DNA of 64,000 nucleotides from Chryseobacterium sp. Lineage in GTDB: Bacteria > Bacteroidota > Bacteroidia > Flavobacteriales > Weeksellaceae. Below are positions 25,516 to 33,645 of the stretch, in pieces. The position numbers and the translations under genes are program-made. The notes under the pieces were generated by a model. It was not told where the DNA came from, did no database searches, and saw only the letters and a list, made by a program, of their open reading frames with translations. The DNA lies in the NCBI GenBank assembly GCA_027492795.1, contig JAPUEB010000006.1:124001-188000 (forward strand), written 5' to 3'. How positions within the stretch are numbered: the stretch's first letter is position 1; every line of letters begins with the position of its first letter.

Positions 25516-26241
25516 TTAACCTTTTTCAGAAAAAATCTTCCTATACAAAGCGTAAATCATTGCATTCATAAAAGGAAAAGTGAAAAGAAAACCTACCAGA
25601 AACACCATCAATCCTGCATATTTGAACAAAAAAGCAATGAATACACAAATAATGATTTCTAATGGATAAAGTTTAATCGCCTTGACATTAAAACTAAAGC
25701 TTTCAATAATTCTGATATCCATAAAAAACATCAGAGGAGCCGTAAAAAGCGTCAAAAAAATCCATGGAATCACCAAAATAATTGTAGCAGAAGCATATGA
25801 ATAAGCAATTGACCAAAAGAGAAAATAACTTGCATAAATGAAAAAATTCACACCGTAATATCCTGCGAAAAAATCTTCCATTTCTATCTTTTCTTTCAGA
25901 TCAATTTTTCTAAACATTTTGTAAAGACCCATATTCAGGGGAAAAAGAAAAGACAACATTCCCAAGATTGCCAATTTGAAACTCCCGAAATTTATATTCG
26001 CGTTGAGTTGTGTTGCAGCAGCCATATCATCTTGCATTCCCGGTTTTGAAGCGGCTTGAATATAATTGGCAAAATCATCTGAAAGTTCATAATAATCAAT
26101 CGCGAAAAAAAAGAATGTAATAAGAAGTGAAATATACATCAAACTAAAGAGCAGTTGATAGGGTAAAGTTTTATTCCAATAATAAAAAGCAGTTTTCAGT
26201 ATGGTGTCAATCCCTTCTTTTTGAGGATAATTTTGTTCCAT
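25516..26241 (-). CDS. Multipass membrane protein, unknown function
   Basis: 241 residues from the ATG at 26241 (MEQNYPQKEG); upstream in-frame codons overlap the divergent pabB promoter and are not used. Five or six membrane helices, a central ANINFGSFKLAILGML region and a motif KIDLKEKIEMEDFFAGYYG that parallels the loop in the neighbouring 24698 gene. It looks like a substrate-free membrane scaffold family of Bacteroidota, which I cannot name. Probably co-transcribed with the 24698 gene. A minus-strand TATTTTTG at 26256-26263 would serve as its -7 element. Confidence 0.72.
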   Translation of the reverse strand: MEQNYPQKEGIDTILKTAFYYWNKTLPYQLLFSLMYISLLITFFFFAIDYYELSDDFANYIQAASKPGMQDDMAAATQLNANINFGSFKLAILGMLSFLFPLNMGLYKMFRKIDLKEKIEMEDFFAGYYGVNFFIYASYFLFWSIAYSYASATIILVIPWIFLTLFTAPLMFFMDIRIIESFSFNVKAIKLYPLEIIICVFIAFLFKYAGLMVFLVGFLFTFPFMNAMIYALYRKIFSEKG

Positions 26242-26276
26242 TTTAATTCTTTGTGCAAAAATAAACTTTAAAAAAT

Positions 26277-26284
26277 TACTTTTG
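26277..26284 (+). promoter_or_regulatory. -7 promoter element of pabB-pabC
   Basis: TACTTTTG matches TAnnTTTG, with TTG at 26251 (23-base spacer, slightly long). The predicted start point falls on or next to the ATG at 26289, so the mRNA may be leaderless, or translation may begin at ATG 26325 (MDELSQQK). Confidence 0.5.
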
Positions 26285-26288
26285 CGGT

Positions 26289-27290
26289 ATGAATCAAAAA
26301 GATTTTCACCCAAATTTCAGCAGAATGGACGAGCTTTCGCAACAGAAAGTTCCCTTCTTTTTTATGGTAGATTTTCTGATGCAGAATGTAGAGATTTATC
26401 TTGAAAACGAAATTTTAAAATCAGGTTTGTTAATTGATTTTCAGAATGTTAAAATATCATCTAATAATGATGCCATCAATTTGAAAGGCAGTGAAAAATC
26501 TCAAAACTTTGAGTGGAATTTCTTCCCCGAAACCAAAGAAAATTACCAAAAAGGCTTTGAAAATGTTCAAAAACACCTGAAATTAGGAAATTCTTACCTC
26601 GTTAATTATACAAGAAAGACGAAAATAGAAACCAATCTTTGCCTCGAAGAAATTTTTAACCTTTCAAAAGCAAAATACAAAGTAAAATACAAAGACGATT
26701 TTGTGTTTTTTTCTCCGGAAACTTTTGTTGAAATTATTGGTAATCAAATTTATACGCATCCAATGAAGGGAACCATTGATGCTTCCAAAGAAAACGCCGC
26801 CGAACTTTTGAAAAACGATATGAAAGAAAAAGCAGAACATTATACCGTAGTCGATTTGCTGCGAAACGACTTAAGTATGGTTGCCGATGATGTGAAAGTG
26901 GAAGAATTTCAAAGAATTGATTTCATTAAAACCCAACAAAAAAATCTTTATGCGATGAGTTCGGAGATTTCTGGGAAGTTGAAGCCCGAATTTGAAGGAA
27001 AAATAGGCAGCATTATGAAAACGCTTTTACCGGCAGGTTCTATTTTGGGTGCGCCAAAGCCAAAAACTTTGGAAATTATTTTAGAATCTGAAAATTACGA
27101 AAGAGGCTTTTACACTGGAGTTTGCGGATATTTTGACGGTAAAAATCTAGATTCCTGCGTAATGATTCGCTTTATTGAGAGAGACGGCGAAAATTTTTAC
27201 TTTAAAAGTGGCGGCGGAATCACACATTTGAGTAAATTAGCAGATGAATATCAAGAGATGAAAAACAAAATCTATGTCCCGATTCATTGA
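26289..27290 (+). CDS. pabB: Aminodeoxychorismate synthase component I
   Basis: Chorismate-binding enzyme making 4-amino-4-deoxychorismate for folate. 333 residues, only the chorismate-binding domain of the family (no N-terminal TrpE-like half), normal for this group. Landmarks: GNSYLVNYTRKTKIE, HPMKGTIDAS, DLLRNDLSMV, LLPAGSILGAPKPKTLEII, ERGFYTGVCGYFDG and SGGGIT near the end. The last 17 bases overlap pabC, so the two are coupled. A glutamine amidotransferase partner (PabA) is not in the window. PabB and TrpE share the fold; the pabC overlap decides for PabB. Confidence 0.92.
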   Translation: MNQKDFHPNFSRMDELSQQKVPFFFMVDFLMQNVEIYLENEILKSGLLIDFQNVKISSNNDAINLKGSEKSQNFEWNFFPETKENYQKGFENVQKHLKLGNSYLVNYTRKTKIETNLCLEEIFNLSKAKYKVKYKDDFVFFSPETFVEIIGNQIYTHPMKGTIDASKENAAELLKNDMKEKAEHYTVVDLLRNDLSMVADDVKVEEFQRIDFIKTQQKNLYAMSSEISGKLKPEFEGKIGSIMKTLLPAGSILGAPKPKTLEIILESENYERGFYTGVCGYFDGKNLDSCVMIRFIERDGENFYFKSGGGITHLSKLADEYQEMKNKIYVPIH

Positions 27291-27900
27291 AAGCATCAAA
27301 GTAGAAGATCAAAAAATTTTCCTTTTAGAATACCACCAGAAGCGCGTTAACGAAACTTTCGCCCATTTTGGGAGGGAAGGTTCGTTGGATTTGGCAAAAA
27401 TTTTCAAAAATCTAGAACACGATGAAGACGGACTTTACAAACTGCGCATTGTTTACGATCTTGATAAGAATTTCAAAACGCAACTCATTCCTTACGCTAT
27501 TCCGGAAATTGATGATTTTCAGTTGGTTGAAAACAATTGTTTTGATTATCCCTTCAAATTTGAAGACCGAAAAGAGTTTGAAAAAATGAAAAACAAAGCA
27601 AAAGCGGAGGAAATCATCATCGTGAAAAACAACCACATTACCGATACTTCTTACACCAATTTGCTTTTTCTGAAAGGAAAAGAATGGTTTACGCCCACAA
27701 CTTACCTTTTAAACGGCGTTCAGCGACAGTTTCTTTTGAAAAACAAAAAAATAAAGGAAACTGAAATTACTTTGCAAAACTTAAAGCAATTCTCACATTT
27801 TCAGCTGATTAATGCGCTGAATGATTTCGATGATATGTTTGTTTATCCCATCGAAAAAATCACCAATTTACCTGAAAGTTCGGAGTATTTGGAAGTTTGA
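27274..27900 (+). CDS. pabC: Aminotransferase class IV, probable 4-amino-4-deoxychorismate lyase
   Basis: Pyridoxal-phosphate enzyme releasing p-aminobenzoate and pyruvate. 208 residues, shorter than the 270 of E. coli PabC. Visible are YHQKRVNETFAHFG, the YKLRIVYD strand, the PLP lysine candidate in the KNKAKAEEIIIVKNN region, and ITDTSYTNLLFLKGKEWFTPTTYLLNGVQR, the substrate loop of class IV enzymes. The shortness is shared with other flavobacterial copies as far as I recall. Overlaps pabB by 17 bases, giving a two-gene folate operon. Confidence 0.85.
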   Translation: MSRFIESIKVEDQKIFLLEYHQKRVNETFAHFGREGSLDLAKIFKNLEHDEDGLYKLRIVYDLDKNFKTQLIPYAIPEIDDFQLVENNCFDYPFKFEDRKEFEKMKNKAKAEEIIIVKNNHITDTSYTNLLFLKGKEWFTPTTYLLNGVQRQFLLKNKKIKETEITLQNLKQFSHFQLINALNDFDDMFVYPIEKITNLPESSEYLEV

Positions 27901-27905
27901 TTTCT

Positions 27906-27923
27906 TGCCACGAATGCACGAAT
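27906..27923 (+). repeat. Half copy of the CACGAATGCACGAAT repeat
   Basis: TGCCACGAATGCACGAAT is identical to the left arm of the palindrome at 4666, but the second arm is missing. It lies five bases after pabC and 20 bases before another repeat element. Confidence 0.75.
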
Positions 27924-27942
27924 TTCTATATTAAAGTTTAAT

Positions 27943-28081
27943 AACCATAAAAGTCACAAAAGTTGTAAGATTCTTCAGTAGTGTACTAAAGATCAAATAA
28001 GATTTGCGCATTGCTTATTTCAACTTTAAATAAAGATAACCGCATCTTTAACATCCAGTTTCTTTTGTGACTTTCGTGGTT
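27943..28081. repeat. MITE-like element with 20-base imperfect inverted ends
   Basis: AACCATAAAAGTCACAAAAG (27943-27962) faces CTTTTGTGACTTTCGTGGTT (28062-28081), about 17 of 20 pairs. The interior has a small hairpin TAAAGAT / ATCTTTA near 28031-28050 and no reading frame. A further copy of one end is at 33579. Confidence 0.6.
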
Positions 28082-28107
28082 AAAAATATTTTTTTAAAAA
28101 CTAAAAA

Positions 28108-28142
28108 AGATTCTTCATTCCGCAAGCTTCATTCAGAATGAC
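28108..28142 (-). repeat. GTCATTC...GAATCT repeat element
   Basis: Minus strand begins GTCATTCTGAATGAAG and ends GGAATGAAGAATCT, with internal complementarity. It shares its start and end with the palindrome at 29969. It lies downstream of menD. Confidence 0.6.
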
Positions 28143-28184
28143 AAATTAGATTTTATCAATTCGATAAAATTCGAGGATTTCGTA

Positions 28185-29852
28185 TTACTTAAGGAATTCA
28201 AAATACCCCGACAAAATCGCCGCATTTTCAATTTCCTGTGTGCAAACTTCCATAATTTTTGGTTTTGCATCCGGTTTGAAAAAATTCTCCAAAACACGGT
28301 CGAGTGTTGCATCATCATCCACTTTCACATAAGAAAATCCGAAATGTTTAGCTAAAAGTTCTATGTTTTTGGTGTGTTTTGTTGCGATAAATTCATCCAA
28401 AGCATTTTCTGCTTTCGATGGACCTGGGATAAATTTGAAAATATCGCCGCCGCCATTATTGAAAACGATAATTCTTGTGTAAGGCGGAATATATTGGTTC
28501 CAAAGTCCGTTAATATCATAGAAAAATCCGAGTTCGCCTGTCACCAAAAGCGTCGGGTTTTTGTCTGCTATTGCAAATCCCATCGCTGTGGAAGTAGAAC
28601 CGTCGATTCCCGAAGTTCCACGATTGCAATACACTTTATATTTTTCAAAATCAAAGAGTTGCGCATAACGAATTGCTGTAGAATTGCTGAAATGCACATT
28701 GTAATTTTGTGGAATATTCTGCGAAAGTGAATTAAAAAGATAAAAATCAGAGTAACCAGTTTGGTTTACGTATTGACGGTGTTTTGCATCTTTTTTATCG
28801 CGCAAAACATCCCAAAGATTGTAGTAAGGTTGCGGCTCAAGCTTCACGAAATTTAGCAGTTTTCCAAAGAAATTTATAGGATTGGTTTCTATTTTTTGGG
28901 TAAGCGAAAAATAGGTGTCCGGTTGCCAAACCTCGTCAATATGCCAATGTTTTTGTGGTTTTGCCTTGCGAAGAAATTGTTTTACACGTTTTGAAACCAC
29001 ATTTTGTCCCACTGTAATCAGCAAATCGGGAGCGTAAGTGCGATAATCTTCTTCAGAAAAATTAAAAACATAGCGGTCGATATGCGCAAAAAACTTCTCG
29101 TTTTTCAAATTGGAATTCACCTCCGTCATCACAACAACACTGTGGTTTTTAACCAATTGAGAAAGCTGCATTTGCAATTCTTCATTGGGTTCTTGAGTTC
29201 CAACGAGAATTAATATTCGTTTGGAAGTATTCCAATCCGAAATTAAATCGGAAGGAATTTCATAATTTTTTTTCTGGATGGTTTTTTCCACTTTCGGCAT
29301 CATCGGAAGTTCCGAAACCAAGTCGTAAAGCGGCTCTGAAAGAGGAATATTGATGTGAACCGGACCTTGTTTTTCGATGCAAAGTTCAATCGCTTTTTTT
29401 ACGGTTTCAAAATTATGGTCATCTGCGCCTTCCTTTTCATCCTCCAAAAGTTCAAAATCGCCGTAAGAATGCTGATGAAACAGATTTTTTTGACGAATGG
29501 TTTGTCCGTCAAATAAATCAACAAAATCTGTCGGTCTGTCCGCAGTGAGCATCAACAATGGAATATTTTGATAAAATGTCTCTGTAACCGCCGGATAATA
29601 ATTTGCCGCTGCAGAACCGCTTGTGCAGGAAATTCCGACCGGTTTTTTCAAACTTTGCGCCATTCCCATTCCTACAAAAGCTGCACTTCGCTCGTCTACA
29701 ATGCTGTAGCAATTAAATTCGTCGGTTTCAGAAAAATGGATTGCCAAAGGTGCGTTTCGGGAGCCGGGAGAAATTACAAAATTGAAAATTCCGTATTCTT
29801 TCAGAAGATGTGCGAGGATTTGTATGCTGCGTTTCGAGGAGTATTGTTTCAT
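28185..29852 (-). CDS. menD: 2-succinyl-5-enolpyruvyl-6-hydroxy-3-cyclohexene-1-carboxylate synthase
   Basis: Thiamine-diphosphate enzyme of menaquinone synthesis, joining 2-oxoglutarate to isochorismate. 555 residues, full length. Landmarks: VISPGSRNAPLAIHF, VDERSAAFVGMGMAQ (catalytic Glu region), GISCTSGSAAANYYPAV, LMLTADRP, and the C-terminal cofactor region NRGTSGIDGSTSTAMGFA and LLVTGELGFFYDINGLWN. Menaquinone is the expected quinone feeding the respiratory chain with the cbb3 oxidase. Other men genes are not adjacent. Flanked on both sides by palindromic repeats. Confidence 0.97.
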   Translation of the reverse strand: MKQYSSKRSIQILAHLLKEYGIFNFVISPGSRNAPLAIHFSETDEFNCYSIVDERSAAFVGMGMAQSLKKPVGISCTSGSAAANYYPAVTETFYQNIPLLMLTADRPTDFVDLFDGQTIRQKNLFHQHSYGDFELLEDEKEGADDHNFETVKKAIELCIEKQGPVHINIPLSEPLYDLVSELPMMPKVEKTIQKKNYEIPSDLISDWNTSKRILILVGTQEPNEELQMQLSQLVKNHSVVVMTEVNSNLKNEKFFAHIDRYVFNFSEEDYRTYAPDLLITVGQNVVSKRVKQFLRKAKPQKHWHIDEVWQPDTYFSLTQKIETNPINFFGKLLNFVKLEPQPYYNLWDVLRDKKDAKHRQYVNQTGYSDFYLFNSLSQNIPQNYNVHFSNSTAIRYAQLFDFEKYKVYCNRGTSGIDGSTSTAMGFAIADKNPTLLVTGELGFFYDINGLWNQYIPPYTRIIVFNNGGGDIFKFIPGPSKAENALDEFIATKHTKNIELLAKHFGFSYVKVDDDATLDRVLENFFKPDAKPKIMEVCTQEIENAAILSGYFEFLK

Positions 29853-29968
29853 CTTAGATTTTGAATGACAAATTTACTGATAATTAAGTTTACTCTAAAA
29901 ATTGAGAGTGTGAGATTCGACAAACTTTTAATTGTCATAAATTCTTTTTTTTCAATAAATTGAACGTT

Positions 29969-30038
29969 ATTTTGTCATTCCGTAGGAATCTCGACTTCGT
30001 GTAATGTGATAGTTTAGATTCCTACGGAATGACAAAAT
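29969..30038. repeat. Palindromic repeat with perfect 23-base arms
   Basis: The left arm (29969-29991) contains TTTTGTCATTCCGTAGGAAT; the right arm (30016-30038) is its exact complement, around a 24-base loop. The long arms and GTCATTC...GAATCT ends mark it as one of the intergenic elements of this genome. Confidence 0.8.
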
Positions 30039-30120
30039 CCTGTCTTTTTTCCAAGATTTTTTTTGGAAAAATTTGGCAATCTCATTTTCTCACAGAAAAT
30101 TTGTCTAAGAATTAGAGTTT

Positions 30121-30148
30121 TTGCACCAGTAAATTTTCCCTATTTTTG
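30121..30148 (+). promoter_or_regulatory. Promoter of the oxygenase gene
   Basis: TTG (30121-30123), 17-base spacer, TATTTTTG (30141-30148), ending 19 bases before the ATG at 30168. Confidence 0.7.
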
Positions 30149-30167
30149 TAGTTGAAAAATTCATAAA

Positions 30168-31115
30168 ATGAAATTAGTTCCTAGTGTTGACCTGCGTGAT
30201 TTCCTGTCGGACGATCCGGCACGCAAACAGAAATTTGTAAATGAAATCGGAAAAGCATACGAAGAAATTGGTTTTGTAGCCTTGAAAGGACACTTTCTGG
30301 ACGACCAATTGGTGGATGAACTCTACGGAGAAGTGAAAAACTTCTTCAGCCTGCCATTAGAAACCAAGAAGAAATACGAAATCGAGGGAATCGGCGGACA
30401 ACGCGGTTACGTTGGCTTCGGAAAAGAAACGGCAAAAGGCTTTAAAAAAGGTGATTTGAAAGAGTTTTGGCATTTTGGGCAATATCTTCCTGAAGGCTCA
30501 AAATATGCGGAAACCTATCCCAATAATGTTCAGGTTGATGAGCTTCCAAAATTCAATGAAACCGGCAAAAACGCATTCCAAATGTTGGAAAAAACCGGAA
30601 AATATGTATTGAGAGCTTTGGCGCTTCATCTTGGTTTGAACGAATTTTATTTTGATCAATACATTTCCGAAGGAAACTCGATTTTAAGACCAATTCATTA
30701 TCCGCCGATTACGGAAGAACCGGATGACGCTGTTCGTGCAGCAGCTCACGGCGACATTAATTTGATTACGCTTTTAATGGGCGCTCAAGGAAAAGGTTTG
30801 CAGGTTCAAAACCACGATGGAGAATGGATTGACGCCATCGCAGAACCCGATGAACTGATGATTAACGTTGGAGATATGCTTTCCAGACACACCAATAATA
30901 AACTGAAATCTACAATTCATCGCGTGGTAAATCCGCCGAGAGAAACGTGGCATACTTCGAGATATTCCATTCCGTTTTTTATGCATCCTGTAAGCGAAAT
31001 GCCGCTGAATGCGTTGGAAGGAACTTTCGATGAAAATAATCCAAAATTATATCCGGATACCACTGCAGGAGAATTTCTGCACGAAAGATTGGTAGAACTT
31101 GGTTTGATTAAGTAA
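30168..31115 (+). CDS. Isopenicillin-N-synthase-like 2-oxoglutarate/Fe(II) oxygenase
   Basis: 315 residues with an N-terminal DIOX_N region (about 1-120, EEIGFVALKGHFLDD and RGYVGFGKE) and a C-terminal jelly-roll. The iron facial triad is visible as HGDINLITLL (His-x-Asp) and STIHRVV (distal His), followed by RYSIPFF, whose Arg-x-Ser binds 2-oxoglutarate. The family includes isopenicillin N synthase, plant gibberellin and flavonoid oxidases and ethylene-forming enzymes; the bacterial substrate is unknown. There is no beta-lactam synthetase or other biosynthetic gene nearby, so antibiotic synthesis is not implied. Monocistronic. Confidence 0.9.
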   Translation: MKLVPSVDLRDFLSDDPARKQKFVNEIGKAYEEIGFVALKGHFLDDQLVDELYGEVKNFFSLPLETKKKYEIEGIGGQRGYVGFGKETAKGFKKGDLKEFWHFGQYLPEGSKYAETYPNNVQVDELPKFNETGKNAFQMLEKTGKYVLRALALHLGLNEFYFDQYISEGNSILRPIHYPPITEEPDDAVRAAAHGDINLITLLMGAQGKGLQVQNHDGEWIDAIAEPDELMINVGDMLSRHTNNKLKSTIHRVVNPPRETWHTSRYSIPFFMHPVSEMPLNALEGTFDENNPKLYPDTTAGEFLHERLVELGLIK

Positions 31116-31135
31116 AAACTTTTGTAAAAATGACG

Positions 31136-31173
31136 AACCCTTTCAGCGTTTCAAATCGCTGAAAGGGTTTTTT
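31136..31173 (+). terminator. Terminator, copy 2 of a repeated hairpin
   Basis: Same stem CCCTTTCAGCG / CGCTGAAAGGG and T run as at 4544, differing by one loop base. It follows the oxygenase stop by 20 bases. Confidence 0.88.
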
Positions 31174-31187
31174 GTTTTAAAACCAAA

Positions 31188-31826
31188 TTATCCAAGACTT
31201 TTCTTCTTCACAAACATAATATCATAAGGCACCGTCAAAGCCAAATGGATCATTATCGCAGGAAACGGCGACTGAAACCAGATACTCATCGCACAAAGAA
31301 TCAGCCCAAAAGGAATACAGGAAAGTGCTTCACGTTTTCCGTTTACGAAATGCAGAACGACATAAAGAATTACGTTAATAACTACAGCGATAATTTCTCC
31401 ATATTCCAAAATGCAAAAATCCAAAAAATAACCACGAAACCAAATTTCGTAGCCAATAATAAATAGAATCCGAACAATGAAATATTGAGCAAGAAATTTT
31501 GCGGATAAAATTCGCGAATCTACTTTAAACGTAGTTTTTTGGAGATCTTTATTGGCAACAGTAAAAGCAACAAAAGACGTTAGCAAAACAAGTCCGAGCA
31601 AAACCAACCATTGCGTTGTTGAAAAATCAGCAAAATTGAAATTGGGAAAAGGCAGAAAAAACGCCGGTAAAATTCCTAAAAAAAGAACTCCGCTAAAATT
31701 TAAGAGAAGAAGAAGATTCGGATATTTTACCGCAGAATCTTCATTTAGAAGTCGCAGCGATTTTTTTTGATAAGCGATGATTAAAACAATCGAAAAAGCA
31801 AGAATGGTAAGAAATAAAACAAACAT
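31188..31826 (-). CDS. CPBP-like (CAAX protease-like) membrane protein with atypical motif
   Basis: 212 residues with about six membrane helices. The region IGYEIWFRGYFLD corresponds to motif 1 of CPBP intramembrane proteases (EExxxR), but the first, catalytic Glu is replaced by Tyr. LYVVLHFVNG matches motif 2 (FxxxH) and MIHLALTV supplies another His. The substitution suggests a degenerate or non-proteolytic member. It is convergent with the oxygenase gene, 72 bases apart, with the repeated terminator between. Family placement is moderate. Confidence 0.65.
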   Translation of the reverse strand: MFVLFLTILAFSIVLIIAYQKKSLRLLNEDSAVKYPNLLLLLNFSGVLFLGILPAFFLPFPNFNFADFSTTQWLVLLGLVLLTSFVAFTVANKDLQKTTFKVDSRILSAKFLAQYFIVRILFIIGYEIWFRGYFLDFCILEYGEIIAVVINVILYVVLHFVNGKREALSCIPFGLILCAMSIWFQSPFPAIMIHLALTVPYDIMFVKKKSLG

Positions 31827-31935
31827 TGGTCTTCAAGGTTGAGAAAGCAAAGATAATGAAGAAATCCCTGCAAACCACAAACAAAAAAAGCCCAGATTTT
31901 AGAAATCTAGACATAAAAAAGTGAAAATTCTTTTT

Positions 31936-32220
31936 TTACTTTTTGTTTACCGAAATCAAATAATCGTACACCATTTGATGTTGGTCGTCGGTCAGTTTGG
32001 CTCTTGGTGCCATTCTGCTTAATGTGTTCATCCAACCTTTATCGTCGTGTTTAGTCACCTCAGGTAAAGCATGACATTTGTTGCATGAGTTTTCAAAAAC
32101 GGTTTTTCCTTGTGTAAGCTTTTCTGCTGATGTATATTTAGGACCGGTTACAGCGTTGCTTCTCGCACAGGAAACCATAAAAATGGATGCTACTGCGGCG
32201 CTAAATAGTATTTTTTTCAT
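31936..32220 (-). CDS. Small c-type cytochrome lipoprotein
   Basis: 94 residues: lipoprotein signal (MKKILFSAAVASIFMVSC; Cys18 lipidated), short linker, then a single haem site CNKCH (about residue 46) and axial Met in SRMAPRAKL, ending QMVYDYLISVNKK. It is a monoheme, periplasm-facing electron carrier attached to a membrane. It is clearly related to the 33646 gene: both share QGKT(V/I)F(E/D)N, C-x-KCHxLP, MAPxAKL and VYDY. The two flank the epimerase gene. No assembly gene is nearby. Role is inferred; it may serve the redox locus downstream. Confidence 0.85.
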   Translation of the reverse strand: MKKILFSAAVASIFMVSCARSNAVTGPKYTSAEKLTQGKTVFENSCNKCHALPEVTKHDDKGWMNTLSRMAPRAKLTDDQHQMVYDYLISVNKK

Positions 32221-32345
32221 ATCAAGATTTTTTAATGTTTTATTAATGTGATGTGCAATCGCTTTTCGTTCTTAAAATTTAGAATCAAAAAGAAGCGATT
32301 TCAAAATATTGAGATTTGATGTAAACAAAATTAAATAAATAAAGC

Positions 32346-32353
32346 TACTTTTG
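32346..32353 (+). promoter_or_regulatory. -7 promoter element of the epimerase gene
   Basis: TACTTTTG matches TAnnTTTG and ends 26 bases before the ATG. The nearest TTG (32316) is 27 bases away, so the -33 element is poor. Confidence 0.4.
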
Positions 32354-32379
32354 ATTATACAATTTAAGGCAAATTATTC

Positions 32380-33372
32380 ATGAATCTCACGTGGAAAAAA
32401 TACCGTTTACTGTTAAAAGAAACTTTTTCAATTGCTTATGGGAATTACGATTACAGGGATTCGCTTACCATTATTCTTTCGAAAAACGGCGAGAAAGGTT
32501 ACGGAGAATGCGTCGCAATCAATTATTACCAAATAGATTTAGACGATTTTGAAAAAACGTTGAGTTTCATACAAAGTAAATTTTCCAACCAAAAAATTGT
32601 TCATCCTAACGAGTTTTACCAAACACTTTTATCCTTTAATTTACACCCGTTTTTGCTTTCTGCGATAGATTGCGCTTATTGGGATTTATATGGAAAGCTG
32701 GAGCAAAAAAGTTTTGCTGAACTAAACAAAATTGAAACCTCAAAACTTCCAGAATCTTCCTACACCATCAGTATTGCGACAATTGATGAACAAATCAAAA
32801 AAATAAACGACAGCAGTTGGGAAAAATTCAAAGTGAAATGCAATTCTCTCGATAAGGATAATGTTTTCCGTCTTTTCAGCACAGGAAAAACCATTTCTTT
32901 AGATTCCAATGCCAGTTTTTCCGATGATGAATGTGCGTTTTTGCAAAACAATCCACTTTCTGAGCAATTTTTATACATCGAACAACCGAGACCGATTGGT
33001 GAGTTTCAAATTTTAGATAAAAATCTCCACGCAAATTGGATGGCGGATGAAGATTTTCAGAATGTGAGCTATCTGCCAAAACTCCAAAATCATTATTCCT
33101 CTGTCAATATAAAACTAATGAAATGTGGGGGATTAACACCTGCTTTAGAATTGATATCGGAAGCCCGAAAATTTGGCTATAAAATTATGATTGGCTGTAT
33201 GACGGAAAGTTCCATCGGGATTTCTGCGGGAATTGCCATTGCTCCACTTTGCGATTTTGCAGATTTAGACAGTGCTAATCTTATTTCTAACGACCATGCA
33301 AGTGGAAGTTTTGTAGAAAACGGCAAATTAGTTCCTTCAGAAAAAGCTGGATTGGGAATTTCTTTAAAATAA
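32380..33372 (+). CDS. Enolase-superfamily dipeptide (L-Ala-D/L-Glu type) epimerase
   Basis: 330 residues with the muconate-lactonizing/dipeptide-epimerase layout: lid domain (1-120), then the barrel with KFKVKC (general base Lys), SLDSNASF (metal Asp), YIEQP (metal Glu), ADED (metal Asp), NIKLMKCGG (second Lys) and GCMTESSIGISAG. The last motif is characteristic of L-Ala-D/L-Glu epimerases that recycle murein peptides. Substrate specificity within this group varies, so dipeptide epimerase is the safest name; O-succinylbenzoate synthase is an alternative, less likely given GCMTESS. It is flanked by two paralogous cytochrome genes on the opposite strand. Confidence 0.85.
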   Translation: MNLTWKKYRLLLKETFSIAYGNYDYRDSLTIILSKNGEKGYGECVAINYYQIDLDDFEKTLSFIQSKFSNQKIVHPNEFYQTLLSFNLHPFLLSAIDCAYWDLYGKLEQKSFAELNKIETSKLPESSYTISIATIDEQIKKINDSSWEKFKVKCNSLDKDNVFRLFSTGKTISLDSNASFSDDECAFLQNNPLSEQFLYIEQPRPIGEFQILDKNLHANWMADEDFQNVSYLPKLQNHYSSVNIKLMKCGGLTPALELISEARKFGYKIMIGCMTESSIGISAGIAIAPLCDFADLDSANLISNDHASGSFVENGKLVPSEKAGLGISLK

Positions 33373-33466
33373 GAGAATAAATCTTTTATATAAAAACGAA
33401 CCTTTTTTCTCTTTATAATGCCGAAAACCTATATAATATAGTCCAATTGGATGTAGATTGTTTTTT

Positions 33467-33508
33467 TGCCAAGAATGCACGAATAAATTCATTAGTGCAT
33501 TCGTGGCA
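33467..33508. repeat. Degenerate palindrome of the CACGAATGCACGAAT family
   Basis: Arms TGCCAAGAATGCACGAAT (33467-33484) and ATTAGTGCATTCGTGGCA (33491-33508) pair except at two positions and are followed by TTTTTTT. Confidence 0.75.
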
Positions 33509-33578
33509 TTTTTTTATAACTTTTTTTGGCGTGCTTTATATTTGTGTTCCGTATAACTTTGCATTGAAGCTCTTAAAA

Positions 33579-33598
33579 CTTTTGTGACTATTGTGGTT
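33579..33598 (+). repeat. End copy of the AAGTCACAAAAG inverted-repeat element
   Basis: CTTTTGTGACTATTGTGGTT differs at three positions from the right end of the element at 27943-28081. As there, it lies within about 150 bases of a CACGAATGCACGAAT repeat. Confidence 0.6.
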
Positions 33599-33614
33599 TT
33601 GAACAGGCTATAAC

Positions 33615-33640
33615 AAAAAACTCCCGAAATTCTCGGGAGC
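33615..33640 (-). terminator. Terminator of the 33646 cytochrome gene
   Basis: Minus strand: CTCCCGA / TCGGGAG stem followed by TTTTTT, six bases beyond the stop codon. Confidence 0.85.
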
Positions 33641-33645
33641 TTATT

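Larger units (their letters stand above)
29853..30167. other. 315-base intergenic region between divergent menD and oxygenase genes
   Basis: Contains a 70-base palindromic repeat (29969-30038) and the promoter of the oxygenase gene (30121-30148). The remaining AT-rich bases show no reading frame, RNA or clear menD promoter. Confidence 0.6.

Noticed and set aside
28148-28172. Terminator of menD (ATTTTATC / GATAAAAT hairpin)
   Set aside because: The stem has only A-T pairs apart from its inner base pair and no T run follows on the minus strand.
30168-31115. Beta-lactam biosynthesis gene
   Set aside because: Isopenicillin N synthase similarity is only family-wide; no ACV synthetase or other antibiotic gene is present.
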